From assembly GCA_011799875.1 (NCBI GenBank), contig CM022297.1:362766921-362830920 (forward strand): a DNA stretch of 64,000 bases, in the 5' to 3' direction. Each line of letters opens with the position of its first letter. Position 1 is the first letter of the stretch. Below are positions 47,621 to 58,280 of this stretch, piece by piece. The notes beneath the pieces are model-generated. The model had not been told where the DNA came from and searched no databases. It saw nothing but the letters and a program-made list of their open reading frames with translations. Both the position numbers and the translations under genes were made by a program. This DNA comes from Thinopyrum elongatum (lineage: Eukaryota; Streptophyta; Magnoliopsida; Poales; Poaceae).

Positions 47621-50024
47621 GTGTGCACGTGCAACACACATTTTGACTGAATTCTATACTGGATGCAAGAATTCAAATGCACAGGAAAATAATTTGATAC
47701 TCCCTCTCCATTGATTTTTACAAGTGTGCTTTTTATTTCAAAACTCAAACTCTTCTTTCTTTGAAAAAAATGTAAGTAATAATGACACTCCAAGACAAGG
47801 ACCTATCATCAGCTGCAAAAATATGTTTTAAACCATGTGTGAGGACTAAATGTATTTCATTAGATGGAACACTATGTTCGATTCAAGGGCGACCAAAAAA
47901 ATATATAGCCATCAACTTTGCTTGCAGTCATCCTGAAACTCTACTCTTTCTAAATGATTGATCCCTAAGAATAGCAAGTTAGACCCTCTAACTTTTATCC
48001 GATGTCGAGAAGAAACCACAAAAAGTTATGTAGAACAATCATAATTTACGATGATGGGCACCTTGGGATTGATTTCTGGATGGCTTAACCTTGTAGTAAT
48101 ATAGATAACAAAGATGGTTTTGATAAGAGCGTTTGTACTTTCCCATAGCAATGCATCTCCTGTTTCTTGCAAATATTAAGACATAAGCTACAAATAGATG
48201 ATTACATAAACAACAACAAGTAGCATTCTCGCATGCCACCGCAACATACAAGAGTAAACAAAAGAGAAATGAAATAATGAAAAGAAAGAGGATAACAACC
48301 TTTTATATTAGTTGAATATAATTGTTGCTGGCTGCATAACACATATAGAAATCAGAAAGATAAAAAATATTAGGAGTCAAAGGAAATAAGAACTGTCATG
48401 GAACTGTGAGATGCATTGTCATGAATATATAAGAAACTTTTTTCATCACTCCAAGCATCTCCATACACAAGTTCTTGGTGCTTTTTCCAGTGGGATCTTG
48501 TCCTTGTTTGGATATATAATGCAACTGACAGTAGATCCAAACGAAGTACATCAGTTTTAACCACATATTTATATGTATGCCATACATGATAAAAACAAAA
48601 TCATAGCAAATAAAAATAAGATGTTATAGTGTCAATGTTGTCATAACAAAGGTATATGCAAACAAGTATGGAAGAATAAAACGGAGCAGTAAATGTGAGC
48701 ACCTAGCAGACTAATGAAATCGATCATTTGCTCCTTCCCTCCGGTAAGGAGTGCTTATATATATATATATATTAAGAGAAATTTATCTCGCTTTATCAGA
48801 TGCACTGTCTGTATCGCTCCTTCTCTCTCACATTTTGAACTTCTTCTCAAGTTTCTTTACTACTTCATTCTATGAATTTTCAAACATGAAGACTTTATTG
48901 AAATTTAGACATTCATGTCAATTGAAGAGGAATAAATGGTCTAACTTTCACAAAGATAGTAGCATTATAAAGAGAAGTATCACTCATAATATACAATGAT
49001 TTGCTAGCTAGACTATATACAATAATCAATGACGAGTTGTTTGTGATGCTGCATCTTCTCGTGGACATTGGTATTTCCTTAATTTAGTACATATAAAAGG
49101 CACCATGTTATAAGATAGAAAAATAGTTGGTATATATGTTTGCACCAGGACAAGATGAGATCGATCCTTGGACTTCCATCAAAGTACTTCCTTGGATCCA
49201 GTAAATTGCCACTGCCTTTGATTGATCAGGAACTAACAAAGACTAAGAAGCTCATGGCAGTGACTAAAAAATACTCTTGCCTGGGTAATCTGATGGGAAC
49301 TATTAAAAAAGCACATGGATGCACCAGGAAAACATCATAGGATGAATATGATTATTTTATAATTTATCTTGCCTACCTGATTTATTGATCTCCATCACGC
49401 CATGTAACTTGGTTTCTTTGGGCGTGAGGTGACGACACACCCAGTAAAATGAAGATTACCAATCCAATTGATTAGAGAAAGCCTACATGGACTGTATTTG
49501 AAACCCAAGCGAGACCAGTAGAATAGAGAGGAGCTAGCGTTAAAAAATGGATTGATCAAAGAGTTGTGGGTGAGCATGTCCGTGCTCTCACTGGAACCCA
49601 GCTAAATGTTGTTATATTCAACATTATTCTGGTAAAAATTAGAGGAATTTAGAGTTTATGCACATGGATATTTAATTCCCCATTTTCATTGCTCAAACCA
49701 TCTACAACAAGCTAAACATTTCCCTTTGGAATAGAAATAACAGAAAATAAACACCAAATGGAACTTCTTAGAACACTGACATTTTGGTGACATCACACAT
49801 ATTTGGATAAATACTACACAGAAGGAAATTAATCAGAGGGTGACACAGATCAAACAAGCAGCATCAGAGTCTTCAACATGCTAAAGCAAGCAACTAAACT
49901 AACGATGCACGATATAAAGGAAGGTATGCAGGGGCACAGTTCTAACCCAAACTGAAAATACAGACAACAGCTTCATCGATTATATGATTATTAAAGTCCG
50001 GGATAGGTGCGACAGAGTATAACC

Positions 50025-50026
<2 letters not shown>
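47621..50026. other. Spacer without a recognised gene
   Basis: AT-rich sequence. The left edge GACTAGTAAGTGTGCACGTG may be a repeat terminus. A TA microsatellite lies at 48758-48773. The frame 49140-49340 (66 codons, plus strand) has no known motif and is not claimed as a gene. Confidence 0.5.

Positions 50027-50060
<34 letters not shown>
50027..50060 (+). repeat. AG microsatellite (17 units)
   Basis: Uninterrupted AG dinucleotides, immediately upstream of a GC-rich ORF-containing segment. Confidence 0.97.
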
Positions 50061-50063
<3 letters not shown>

Positions 50064-50065
<2 letters not shown>

Positions 50066-50387
50066 GAGCTCTAGGACGCCCTACTCAGTTGCGAAGTCAG
50101 CCTGGCTGTGTGCTGCGGCAACAGGAACATTCTCGCGTAGCTCCCCAGCTCAAGCGACACCTTGCACACTAGAAACCATTCTGCATCACAGATCTGGCAC
50201 TTGCAAGGATAAGTCTATCAACTGCGTCATGATTTTTTACCCGGATATGCACGGGGTGCGGCAGGTGGCGGAGCAGTTGACGGAGGGCATGGAGCACCAG
50301 GTCGCGGTGGCGGCGTGGAAGCAGGCCGAGGCCATCTTCAAGGGTTGGGGGAATACGAAGGGAGAGGCTGCGGTGGGTGAGGACTAA
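50064..50387 (+). CDS. Unknown short ORF after the AG microsatellite
   Basis: A 107-codon frame, family not recognised. The C-terminal half (VRQVAEQLTEGMEHQVAVAAWKQ region) looks helical and charged. The N-terminal half looks like non-coding sequence, so only a fragment of a gene may be present. The minus strand (50820-50338) is open too, which weakens the case. Confidence 0.2.
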
Positions 50388-51092
50388 GATGAGTAGACGC
50401 GTTTAGGTCTTGGCACCCCACCACGTGCATGGCTCCTGCGGGATCTACTGCCCGAGCCACGTCAAGCGCCCCCATGCGGCCATGCCCTGACGGCCGCGCC
50501 TCTCCTCTTAGTTTTTCCATGCTCGCCGAAGTGACGGATGGCCGACGCCTCACCATGGCTGGCCACCTCTCCTCTCTCCCCACTGTGGCTCGCGTGCGTG
50601 GTGGCGGCAGGCATCTAGCGAGTCCCCGACAATAGCTTGCATCTCCTAGGATTTTGTCTTTCGGTTGGAAAGGGTTCCTGCGGGGGAAGGGATTGAGAGG
50701 TGGGCTAATCACGGAAGACAGGTTGCGGATTGGGGTGGACTTTGCGATCATAATCGCGTGATTGTAGGGGATGAGGGACCGGTAGATCGAAAACTCCTCT
50801 GGTGGAGTACGGTCAGTCATTGGAAATTGTTAAGTCTACACCATACAACTATTAAATCAATGATGGATGTTAGAATGAGATTTGTGGGTCTAATCGTACG
50901 GTGTTGATTGGTACGTGTGGTGTTGTGGGGCTAATTGCGGGGTGCACGTTAGAAAGTTCTTGTTTGATTGTTTAATACTAGTGGAGATTAGCATATTATC
51001 TTTTTCATTATTTTCATTGATAGGATTGAAACATAAAAGTAAAGAAGCAAAAAATCAAACTAATCTTTATTATATAACTCTCAACTCGATTA

Positions 51093-51220
51093 TATTAGGA
51101 AAGCAACTTATCTTTATTGAAGGCCCAAGGGGCATATATATATTACACATGACTTGAGGTGTAAGGAAACTAAACATAGACTAATAAGGACTCCTAGACC
51201 AATACTAATACTCCTTAACA
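51093..51220 (-). repeat. 3' LTR of the TR-GAG-like element
   Basis: 128 bp. Its outer end has TA where the other LTR has TG (51093-51094). The remainder is nearly identical to 53540-53667, so the insertion is fairly recent. Confidence 0.92.
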
Positions 51221-51746
51221 CCCCCCTTAAATGCAACGCGTATGCAATAGCATTGCATTTGAAGAAGTGTAATACTAAAAAAAATGATAACCCAAATCCG
51301 CGTCTTGAGAGTGTTGTCATAGCATGAAGAGTCTTCAAAACCTGTCGAGTCGCCAAAGGGGATAACGAAGAGATGGCACATCAGAGAAAGACACCACATC
51401 AATAGAAGATACAAGAGAAGTATCAAGAGAATATGGGTTGTCGAAAGAAGATGGCACATCAAGAGAAGAAGCATTGCTTAAAGAATCATGGCCCATGAAA
51501 ACCGACAGCGAAAGAAGCTCGGCGGCAAGAGAATGGGCTTAGATCAACAATGCAAAGAGAGGCCACAGAAATCCTATACAGAGGACAATGACCAGAAAAA
51601 GGCTGACGGACATAGGTATGGTGGACTCACATGACATGAGAAAACACAAAATATCAACAGATTTGGTGGATGCAGCGGAAATTATAGAAAACTAGGAAGC
51701 TACAAAGCACACATGAACTAGATACGATGGCAGCGAAAGAAAAAAA

Positions 51747-52987
51747 TCATGGTGCCGAGGGCCAAGACCAAGCAGAGCTCCCGTGTTGCGCTCCTGACTG
51801 TGAAGAGGGCCAAGCAGAGCTCCCGTGTTGTGCTCCTGGCTGTGAAGAGGGTGGTCTCTCTGAGCTAGAAGAGTCAACAGCAAGACCAGCAAAACCTGGT
51901 GAAGAAGAACCCAAAGCTGCAAGTAGACGCTTAAGTCGCACAATATCCTGCTCAGTCAGGGACACTGCTGAAGGGGTCGGAATTGAAGCACAAGTCCCCG
52001 AAGAAGATATGCGCCCCTGGCGCATGTGCCGCTTCTTGAGAAAGCACTCAGACTCGGGATGACCATCCTTGTTGCAGTAGCCGCAGTGAGAACAAGAGCG
52101 GCCCTCACCACTAGGAGAAGTGGGCAGGAGTGGCAGAGCACTGGAGCGTGAAAGGGGCGGTGTAGTAGAAGCTCGAGCAGCAAGCACAGAGGGAACCTCA
52201 AGTAAACCGGCACCACGTAGGCGAGTCTCTTCAGCCCAAATTTCAGAAAGCGCCTCCATAAGAGTAATACGGCCACGAGCAAACAACTGAGCGCGCCGTG
52301 GCTCAAATTCTGGACGAAGTCGAGACAAGACCTCATAGACGCGATGAAACTCCAAGTCGGCCTGCACAGCTTGGCAACACTGACAAGTACGACAACCAAT
52401 AGTGTGAAGGGAGTCAAGCTGGCGCCAAATGGCAGAACTTTGTGCGTAGAAATCGTCAACAGTGGAGTCACCCTGCTGAAGAGCATGCTCCTGGCGAACC
52501 ACAGATAGATACAAGGCATGACCGGATGGTTGATAGCGCTAGCAAAAACATGTCCACATCGCAAAGGCGGTAGTGAGGCCCATAAAGTCATAGGCAAACT
52601 GAGGCAAAACACTAGAAGTGAGAACAGCTGCGGCGCGAGCATCATCATCAGGTCACTGAGTGTAAGAAGAGAGACCATCACGGTAAAAGTGAAGAGACTC
52701 CTCATAGGTCAAAACCTGTTGCTCATAAGCACGAGTTGCAGACTCGTCAGCAAGCTTAGCTGCATCCTTAGCAGGTTGAGCATCATCCGCAGCAAGAGGC
52801 GTTGGCGTCGGTGGAGTAGGAGCAACAGGAGGAACCGGACGTGGCGGACACGAGACCTCGCCAGATAAAACATCCCAGAGACGAATGCCACGCATATGAA
52901 TGTGAAAGAAGCCAACGAACTCACTGTAGTTAGTACCATCAAAAGTCACTGGGCAACAGGGAACAATGACATAACCTGACGACATTG
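51747..52987 (-). pseudogene. Copia-type gag of the TR-GAG-like element
   Basis: The upper frame (from an ATG at about 52986) reads VPCCPVTFDGTNYSEFVGFF, the usual copia gag start, with a Pro-rich insert, and stops at 52653. The lower frame 52514-51747 continues with HALQQGDSTVDDFYAQSSAI, LRPEFEPRRAQLFARG and a zinc-knuckle-like CSHCGYCNKDGHPESEC, then a tail with a directly repeated PGAQHGSSAW motif. A stop at 52653-52655 lies between the two, and the readable sequence continues across it in the second frame, so one or two lesions split gag. Confidence 0.82.
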
Positions 52988-53131
52988 ACACGGAGCAGAT
53001 GGAAGCAAAATAGTCATAGATGGAAGCACCAAACGAAGTCAACATGGCAGCAATAACCGTCGGCTGGAGATCCTTGTCCACTGCCTGCTCTTGTAGGAGA
53101 CGAGGGGACACCGTGATCTGCAGCGAGCTCC

Positions 53132-53262
53132 GACTGGAGATCCGACTGGCGGCGGAACACGGCGGCCAGCTGCGGGATATGACTGGAGATCGAGAGACAC
53201 GGCGGCCGGCGGCGGGATCCGACTGGAGATCGCGAGACACGGTGGCCGACGATGGGATCTCG
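53132..53262 (-). repeat. Tandem repeats in the TR-GAG-like leader
   Basis: Three units of about 40-49 bases built on GACTGGAGATC and ACGGCGGCC starting at 53132, 53181 and 53221, between the primer site and gag. In other LTR elements leader repeats can act in packaging or transcription; no function is shown here. Confidence 0.75.
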
Positions 53263-53539
53263 CTATTGGACAGCAGTAGTGGCCAGATCTAGGGAGCACG
53301 AGATTGCGTGAGGCAGGCGGGCAGCACACACGAGCACAGGAGGCACGAGGTGCGATTAGGACGGCGGGCCCAATCTGGCGGCGAGATCCAGCCATGGTTG
53401 ACCAGATGGGAGAAGCAGCACGTGAACATGCGGTAGAGAGAAATAGCGACAGTCGGGCAATAGAAGAAGCAGCGATCACATGAGATTGGATCGGAAGGCA
53501 TGAATTGCCAGTGCTAAAAAAACCTAAGCTCTAATACCA

Positions 53540-53667
53540 TGTTAGGAAAGCAACTTATCTTTATTGAAGGCCCAAAGGGCATATATATATTACACATGAC
53601 TTGAGTTGTAAGGAAACTAAACATAGACTAATAAGGACTCCTAGACCAATACTAATACTCCTTAACA
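53540..53667 (-). repeat. 5' LTR of the TR-GAG-like element
   Basis: 128 bp, TGTTAGGAAAG ... CTCCTTAACA in plus orientation. It contains TATATATAT near 53580, which could serve as a TATA box on either strand. Confidence 0.92.
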
Positions 53668-53672
53668 GATTA

Positions 53673-53918
53673 TATAGATAGATAGATCACAAAACTAGCA
53701 CTCGAAAATAGATCATACTAAACTTGTATTCAACTAAATCATGAAATAACAAGGATTGAACTAAAATAGGTAAAGATAATAAAAGTGATGGTGATACGAT
53801 ACCGGGGCACCTCCCCCAAGCTTGTCACAAGCCAAGGGGACTGCCCATACCCGTGTACTCAAGTTTCCTTCTTTGGTGATGGTGGTGCTGATGAAGTGGT
53901 GGGCTTGTCCTCTGTCTT
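53673..53918. other. Flank of the TR-GAG-like element
   Basis: Continues the sequence found left of 51088 once the insertion is removed. It contains GGGGCACCTCCCCCAAGCTT (about 53803), a block typical of the 3' non-coding part of gypsy elements. No gene seen. Confidence 0.5.
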
Positions 53919-54374
53919 CTATCGCATAGGTTCACCATCATAAAAGGATGCACGAATCTCCAGAGTCCTGAAACTTGCAGCTAAACTCATGCCTTTGAAT
54001 CTTGCCTCATACTCAAAATTTTGGTTTTGAAGATCATAAACTTGGCCTTGGAGATAATTGATTCGTTTGTTGAGCTTGAAGATGATGTTCTTCATTGACT
54101 GGCCATCCACCTTGTGGTCATGGGTGAATTCTGTGATCATGGAGTGGTTGGCACTAAGTTCATGTTCCACCATCCCTTGGCACTTGAAGATCTCCTGCTC
54201 CACCGCCTCGAGCCTCGCCTCCACGCTTCCCGTCTTCTTGGGCCCTTGAACATCCCGGATGTGGAGCACCCCCTCACGCATGTCAATGGCTTGAGGGTGC
54301 TTCATCACCTCCGATATGTAGGGGTTGGTGACTTTCTCGTAGAACTTGTCCTTGGAAGAGCTTGGTGGAGCCAT
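53919..54374 (-). CDS. Coiled-coil ORF, probably retroelement-borne
   Basis: An intact 151-codon frame starting MAPPSSSKDKFYEKVTNPYI. Residues about 55-120 have the heptad pattern of a coiled coil (VEARLEAVEQEIFKCQGMVE; KLNKRINYLQGQVYDLQNQN). On the minus strand TATATATAAAG lies about 80 bases upstream of the ATG (near 54455), so a promoter is present. The flanks (a GC-rich repeat near 54530-54590 and a CCCCCAAGCTT block downstream) resemble gypsy LTR and 3' internal sequence. Function unknown; a gag-like or accessory protein of a nonautonomous gypsy element is one possibility. Confidence 0.5.
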   Translation of the reverse strand: MAPPSSSKDKFYEKVTNPYISEVMKHPQAIDMREGVLHIRDVQGPKKTGSVEARLEAVEQEIFKCQGMVEHELSANHSMITEFTHDHKVDGQSMKNIIFKLNKRINYLQGQVYDLQNQNFEYEARFKGMSLAASFRTLEIRASFYDGEPMR

Positions 54375-54706
54375 GGCGATCTAGATCTGTCAGAAAAATA
54401 GCACGAAACAAGAACAGATGATATTTTCATGATGCGGTGGTCAAAACGTCCGGGAGTATATATAAAGAATTTTTATCTTGCAAAACACGCATACTAGAGG
54501 AAAACGGAGTCGGGAAGGCTCACGAGGGGCCCACTACCCACCAGGGCACGCCCTGGTGCCTAGTGGGCACCTGGGTGGCCCCCTCCAGAAGAATAACAAA
54601 TATATGTAACTAAAATAAACATCCAATTACATAAGTGACTATATAGATCATTCACACACACCTCAATAAACAATTGCATGCATTCTAAACTAGAAGAAAC
54701 GATCAT

Positions 54707-55450
54707 CTAGTCATCTACTTCTTGTGACGCTCCCGCCACTGCTCTGTGGCTCAATCCCTCATCTGGGGCAGGAAGAAGACACTTCCTCACGTCAACGATC
54801 CGCCTGTACATCCCGTAGCTTGTGTACGCGTCCTTGGCCGCGTACTTGACGTGTTCTTCATCCAGTCCCTGATGCCAGGCACTGTGGCAGGCGTTCTTGT
54901 CCTTCTCGCTCTCATCCTTCATCTTCATGTAGTAGGGGTCAATGATGGCCGAGGCGAGGTCAACCAGGGACTTCTGTTTGTTGTTGTCGCTGCCCCAGAC
55001 CTTGTAGTGGTCATGGATGTTGACAAGATTCTGGCAGATCAAGCCCAAAACCTTGAGCGCTCTTAGATTGTTGGTGGTGTCCACCGTAGTGAAACTGTAG
55101 TCGAAGCTGTTAATAAACCTGGAGAAATGCTCGCAAGGCCTTGTGGCCAGGTGGTAGTGGTAGACGAGGACGTCATGTCGCACGCACAACTGGGCGACGG
55201 CAACCTTCTGATCATGCCCGACACGACAGCTGGTGAACTCGAGGTCGAAGCCGACCACTTGGTACTTGTCCTCAGCAAGCAACTGCTCCATAGTTTGGAT
55301 GGAGCTCTCCACCGAGACCGGCTCGTTCGTGTACACCACTGAGAGGTCCTTCCCCCTCACGTGGGTGTCCACTATGTGATACGTGGTGAACTGCCCCCCG
55401 TTGTCATCGTCGGCCGCTGGGAGCGTCATTGGAGCAACGGGGAGCGCCAT
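54707..55450 (-). CDS. 3'-5' exonuclease domain protein (DEDDy, WRN/RNase D type)
   Basis: Intact single-exon frame of 247 codons. All DEDDy motifs can be read: ExoI VVGFDLEF (D and E), ExoII in FTTVDTTNNLRALK (D) and ExoIII HVKYAAKDAY (Y-x3-D). The family removes nucleotides from 3' ends of DNA or RNA; plant members resemble the exonuclease domain of Werner helicase. The N-terminus (about 1-45) has a short Ala/Pro-rich leader; there is no helicase or other domain. The C-terminus after about 222 is not conserved. The gene stands alone between a retroelement-like ORF and a MITE, and the lack of introns could point to a retrocopy or a transposon-captured gene. Substrate cannot be inferred. Confidence 0.82.
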   Translation of the reverse strand: MALPVAPMTLPAADDDNGGQFTTYHIVDTHVRGKDLSVVYTNEPVSVESSIQTMEQLLAEDKYQVVGFDLEFTSCRVGHDQKVAVAQLCVRHDVLVYHYHLATRPCEHFSRFINSFDYSFTTVDTTNNLRALKVLGLICQNLVNIHDHYKVWGSDNNKQKSLVDLASAIIDPYYMKMKDESEKDKNACHSAWHQGLDEEHVKYAAKDAYTSYGMYRRIVDVRKCLLPAPDEGLSHRAVAGASQEVDD

Positions 55451-55889
55451 TGGGACCGCTGGATGTCCTCTTTGTATGTGTTGGCGTGGGTGTGCTTATT
55501 GTGTCGTGTGGCACGAGAGGTGAAGGCAAATGGCCACAGGAGTAAATGGGGGCCGGGTGGCCTGGGTTCTCGACGCATCCGCATGGCAGTTTTTGCAGCA
55601 GGTAACTGCATCGTGGCGTCGCGCCGGCGCAACCGCATGCATAATGGCAGCACGAACATACGTGATCATGCGCCGGCCCCAAACACTGGCAGCGCGCATG
55701 GAGGGATGAGGGCAGAGTGCCCGGAGGGACGTGAGAGCAGAGAACACGCGGCGGGACATGAGCAGAGCGCGCCGCGGCCGCCTCAACCGCGAGCAACCAC
55801 ATGCATATAGGGCAGTTGAACAAGCAGTGAATGGTCGTCTACAAGCCGACCGGCAGTTGCGACGCTGTGTAGAGAGCGCCCGTGTGCTA
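55451..55889. other. GC-rich upstream region of the exonuclease ORF
   Basis: Open in several frames because of its composition, but no known protein motif. It probably contains the promoter and leader of the minus-strand exonuclease ORF; no clear TATA box found. Confidence 0.4.
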
Positions 55890-56124
55890 CTACCTCCGTC
55901 TTGGTCTATTAGTCCCCTTTATATTCTGTGCCATATTTTGACCTTAAATTTAACTAACAAAATGTGAATGCATGTTATAAAAATTATATAATTGGAAACT
56001 ATGTTCAAATACGAATCCAACGATATAATCTTTGGCGACATGCATTTGTATTTTATTAGTTAAATCTCTAGTCAAAATTTGGCACAAAAATACAAAGATG
56101 ACTTATAAACTAGGACGGGGGTAG
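55890..56124. mobile_element. Stowaway-type MITE
   Basis: The ends CTACCTCCGTCTTGGTCTATT and the inverse of AACTAGGACGGGGGTAG are flanked by TA on both sides (55888-55889 and 56125-56126). AT-rich, non-coding, 235 bp. Tc1/mariner-type MITE. Confidence 0.85.
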
Positions 56125-56464
56125 TAGGTAATTAAATCGCAAATGTTTTTTTATTAACCGTATGTGTACATGTCCTTTCGTCCTCCTCTCGCACGTCTTG
56201 TCACCCCGGTGCCGCAGACGGCTTCGAGTGCAAGCTTGAGCAGCGCACGGGGGCGTTCTTTTGTCCAAATGGTGGCTCGAAGTGGCGCCAATGAATCGTC
56301 GGTGAGCCCGTTCCCGCGCAAGCTTCCCGCCCGACTCGGTGAAATCCCCCAAAATCCCAATGCTTACCGGCCTGCTATATAAACCCTCACGGTCGACTAG
56401 TCCTGCGTCACATTTTCCCCTCCCTCCCTGTAGCTTATCTCGTCTGCTTCTCCCACAATCGCCA

Positions 56465-57188
56465 ATGGCGTTGGTCCGTCGTTGTCGCTCAGCCACTCCA
56501 TCGTCATCAGAGGACAGCTCCAGCTGGGAGGCTACACCGCGGCGGCGGCGCAGTCCCCGGCGTAGTGTAGTGCGCGTGGTGTCCCTGTTGGGTGTGCGCG
56601 GAACACCCACCACACGCTCTGTCGCCGCTGCCCGTCGGCAGCTGTTGCCGGCCTTCGTTGCCGCCACCCCACCATCAGCCGCCGTGGTCGCCACACCACC
56701 ATCAAAAGCTAGGGCCATCACCCGCTCCGCCGCCATGGCCCGAAGGCGGGAGGTGGCAGTCGTGGCCGCCACCCCTCTGTCGGCCACCATGGCCATCACC
56801 CGCTCAGCCACCACGGCCTGAAGGTGGGAGGTGGTGGTCATGGCCACCACCCTATCGTCGGTCGCCGTGGCCGCCAGCCCACCGTCAATCGCCGGGGTCA
56901 TCACCCGCTCCGCCACCGCCGCCCGAAAGCGGGAGACGAAGGTGGAGGCCCGCACGTGCGTCAGCGACCTTGCGCGCTACATCGAGTTCCTGCGGGAGGA
57001 GAAGGAGCGCCTTGTCGAGGATGCAAAGAGCCTTACCGCTGCCGGCCGCTGTACACGCCGCCGCAGAGGCGAGGAATCAGGAGATCTACGAGGATTCCCG
57101 CCGCTTCGAGAAGGGTCGTCTGGAGCGGCAGAGGGCGTTCGAGGTGAGCGTCGATGAAGGTGCAGCAGCGGCAGGCACCGTATTGTAG
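56465..57188 (+). pseudogene. Orphan repeat-containing ORF with premature stop and frameshift
   Basis: The ATG at 56465 opens a basic, Ala/Arg-rich protein made of repeats ending ITRSAxxARRRE; three units of about 90 bp can be seen between 56700 and 56945. In the middle unit the Arg codon CGA is TGA (56819-56821), a stop. The frame then continues with KVEARTCVSDLARYIEFLRE and EEKERLVEDAKSL. At about 57030-57060 the likely true frame shifts by one to give ARNQEIYEDSRRFEKGRLER and ends at 57188 after GTVL. The helical, charged end is probably a coiled coil. Family not recognised. A TATATAAAC box is at about 56376. Degraded by one nonsense change and one indel. Confidence 0.6.
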
Positions 57189-57557
57189 TTGTCCAGCTCG
57201 TCGGTAGGCTCCTCCTCCTCTGCCTCTTACTGAGCGCGCTCAGCGGAGGAGAGGCTGTCGGAAGTAGTACAAAGCCCCTCCGTAATAGTAGTATTTAGGG
57301 GCTATTTTGTTCAGTTCATCTGACTATAGATGTGGTTGAACTGTACAACGTACTTAAAATTAGCTAGTATATATAGTTGAACTAGCTATTTCAGTACGTG
57401 GTTGGCAACAATTGGGGAAAAATTTGGTCGGTTCAGTTGTCGAGTTGAACTGTTTGTGTAAAGAATGACTGCTTAATCTATGAATGAAATCTATGCTTAG
57501 TTACTGAATTTTAGTTGCAAAAATTAGATAGTGCTAGTGACTTTTAGCTGCATATTT
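57189..57557. other. Spacer, 3' flank of the orphan pseudogene
   Basis: AT-rich with repeated GTTGAACTG words; no gene seen. Confidence 0.5.
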
Positions 57558-57677
57558 TGACAAATGGCACTATTACAAGGTTGACAAAGGGCAATGTTAC
57601 TAGATCAACAAATGTCAATCTTTCCAGTTTGACAAATGGCAATATACCCAATATGACAGATGCAAATCTTACCAAAT
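57558..57677 (+). repeat. 24-bp tandem repeat, five units
   Basis: Units begin at 57558, 57582, 57606, 57630 and 57654, exactly 24 bases apart, each built on TGACAAATGGCAAT with changes in the second half. Confidence 0.88.
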
Positions 57678-57716
57678 TGTTTGTACGTGGTTGCACACGG
57701 GTCATCCGAAAAAACC

Positions 57717-58115
57717 GTTTGCGTTGAAGGGATGTATGAATCCTGCGTGCCAGATTTTCTCTTGGCTTAGCGCCGAAGTCTCGCTTTGCATACCGTATTT
57801 AATCTGAACTGTTTGCGTTGAAGAGATGCATAAATCCTGCGCGGCGAATTTTCCCTTGGCTTACAGGGGAAGACTATAGCTCTCAGTTTGCATACGGGTG
57901 TTCTATCTAAAACGTTTGCGTTGAAGAGCTGCACAAATCTTGCTCGGCACACTTTCCCTTGGCTTACTGGGGAAGTTGTCGGTTTGCATACGGGTGTTCT
58001 ATCTAAAACGTTTGCGATCAAGAGCTGCACAAATCCTGCTCGGCACATTTTCCCTTGGCTTCCTGGGGAAGCTGTCGGTTTGCATACGGGTGTTCTATCT
58101 AAAACGTTTGCGTTG
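57717..58115 (+). repeat. About 96-bp tandem repeat, four units
   Basis: The anchor GTTTGCG occurs at 57717, 57811, 57914, 58010 and 58106, giving spacings of 94, 103, 96 and 96. The last two units are nearly identical and contain TTGCATACGGGTGTTCTATC. The minus strand is open across it (frame 58207-57767), but this is a by-product of the repeat. Confidence 0.9.
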
Positions 58116-58280
58116 AGTGTTTTATATTTAAAAACCATTGACGTTTTTTTAAAGAAAATCATTTGATAAGTCTGTACATTCAGAGAGAAAAACGTAAGTT
58201 TGTTCAAACCATATCTTTCATTCAGTCACACTGCGAATTTATATTCATATGATCGAGATGCAATATTAAACCCAAAAAAA

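Larger units (their letters stand above)
51093..53667 (-). mobile_element. Complete short LTR retrotransposon with gag only (TR-GAG type)
   Basis: Two 128-bp LTRs (51093-51220 and 53540-53667) differ at only a few positions, with 5-bp target duplications GATTA at 51088-51092 and 53668-53672. On the minus strand the 5' LTR is followed by a primer site TGGTATTAGAGC (tRNA-iMet type, at 53540-53528), a GC-rich leader with tandem repeats, a copia-type gag and a polypurine tract (AAGGGGGGTG) before the 3' LTR. No protease, integrase or RT is seen, so it must rely on another element. Short LTR elements that keep only gag have been called TR-GAG. Confidence 0.88.

Noticed and set aside
47621..51010. 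A single transposon bounded by ACTAGT motifs near 47633 and 50981
   Set aside because: The ends show no clear inverted or direct terminal repeat and no target duplication, so no element could be defined.
52653..53479. Extra ORFs in the TR-GAG-like leader (frames on both strands)
   Set aside because: The GC-rich leader with tandem repeats is open in several frames; only the frame from about 52986 has gag-like residues.
56110..56955. Minus-strand 281-codon frame
   Set aside because: It runs antisense across the MITE edge and the GC-rich repeats of the plus-strand orphan ORF; GC-rich DNA gives long antisense frames. The plus strand has the ordered repeats and a TATA box.
57767..58207. Minus-strand 146-codon frame with internal repeats
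   Set aside because: It is the translation of the 96-bp tandem array and has no independent support.
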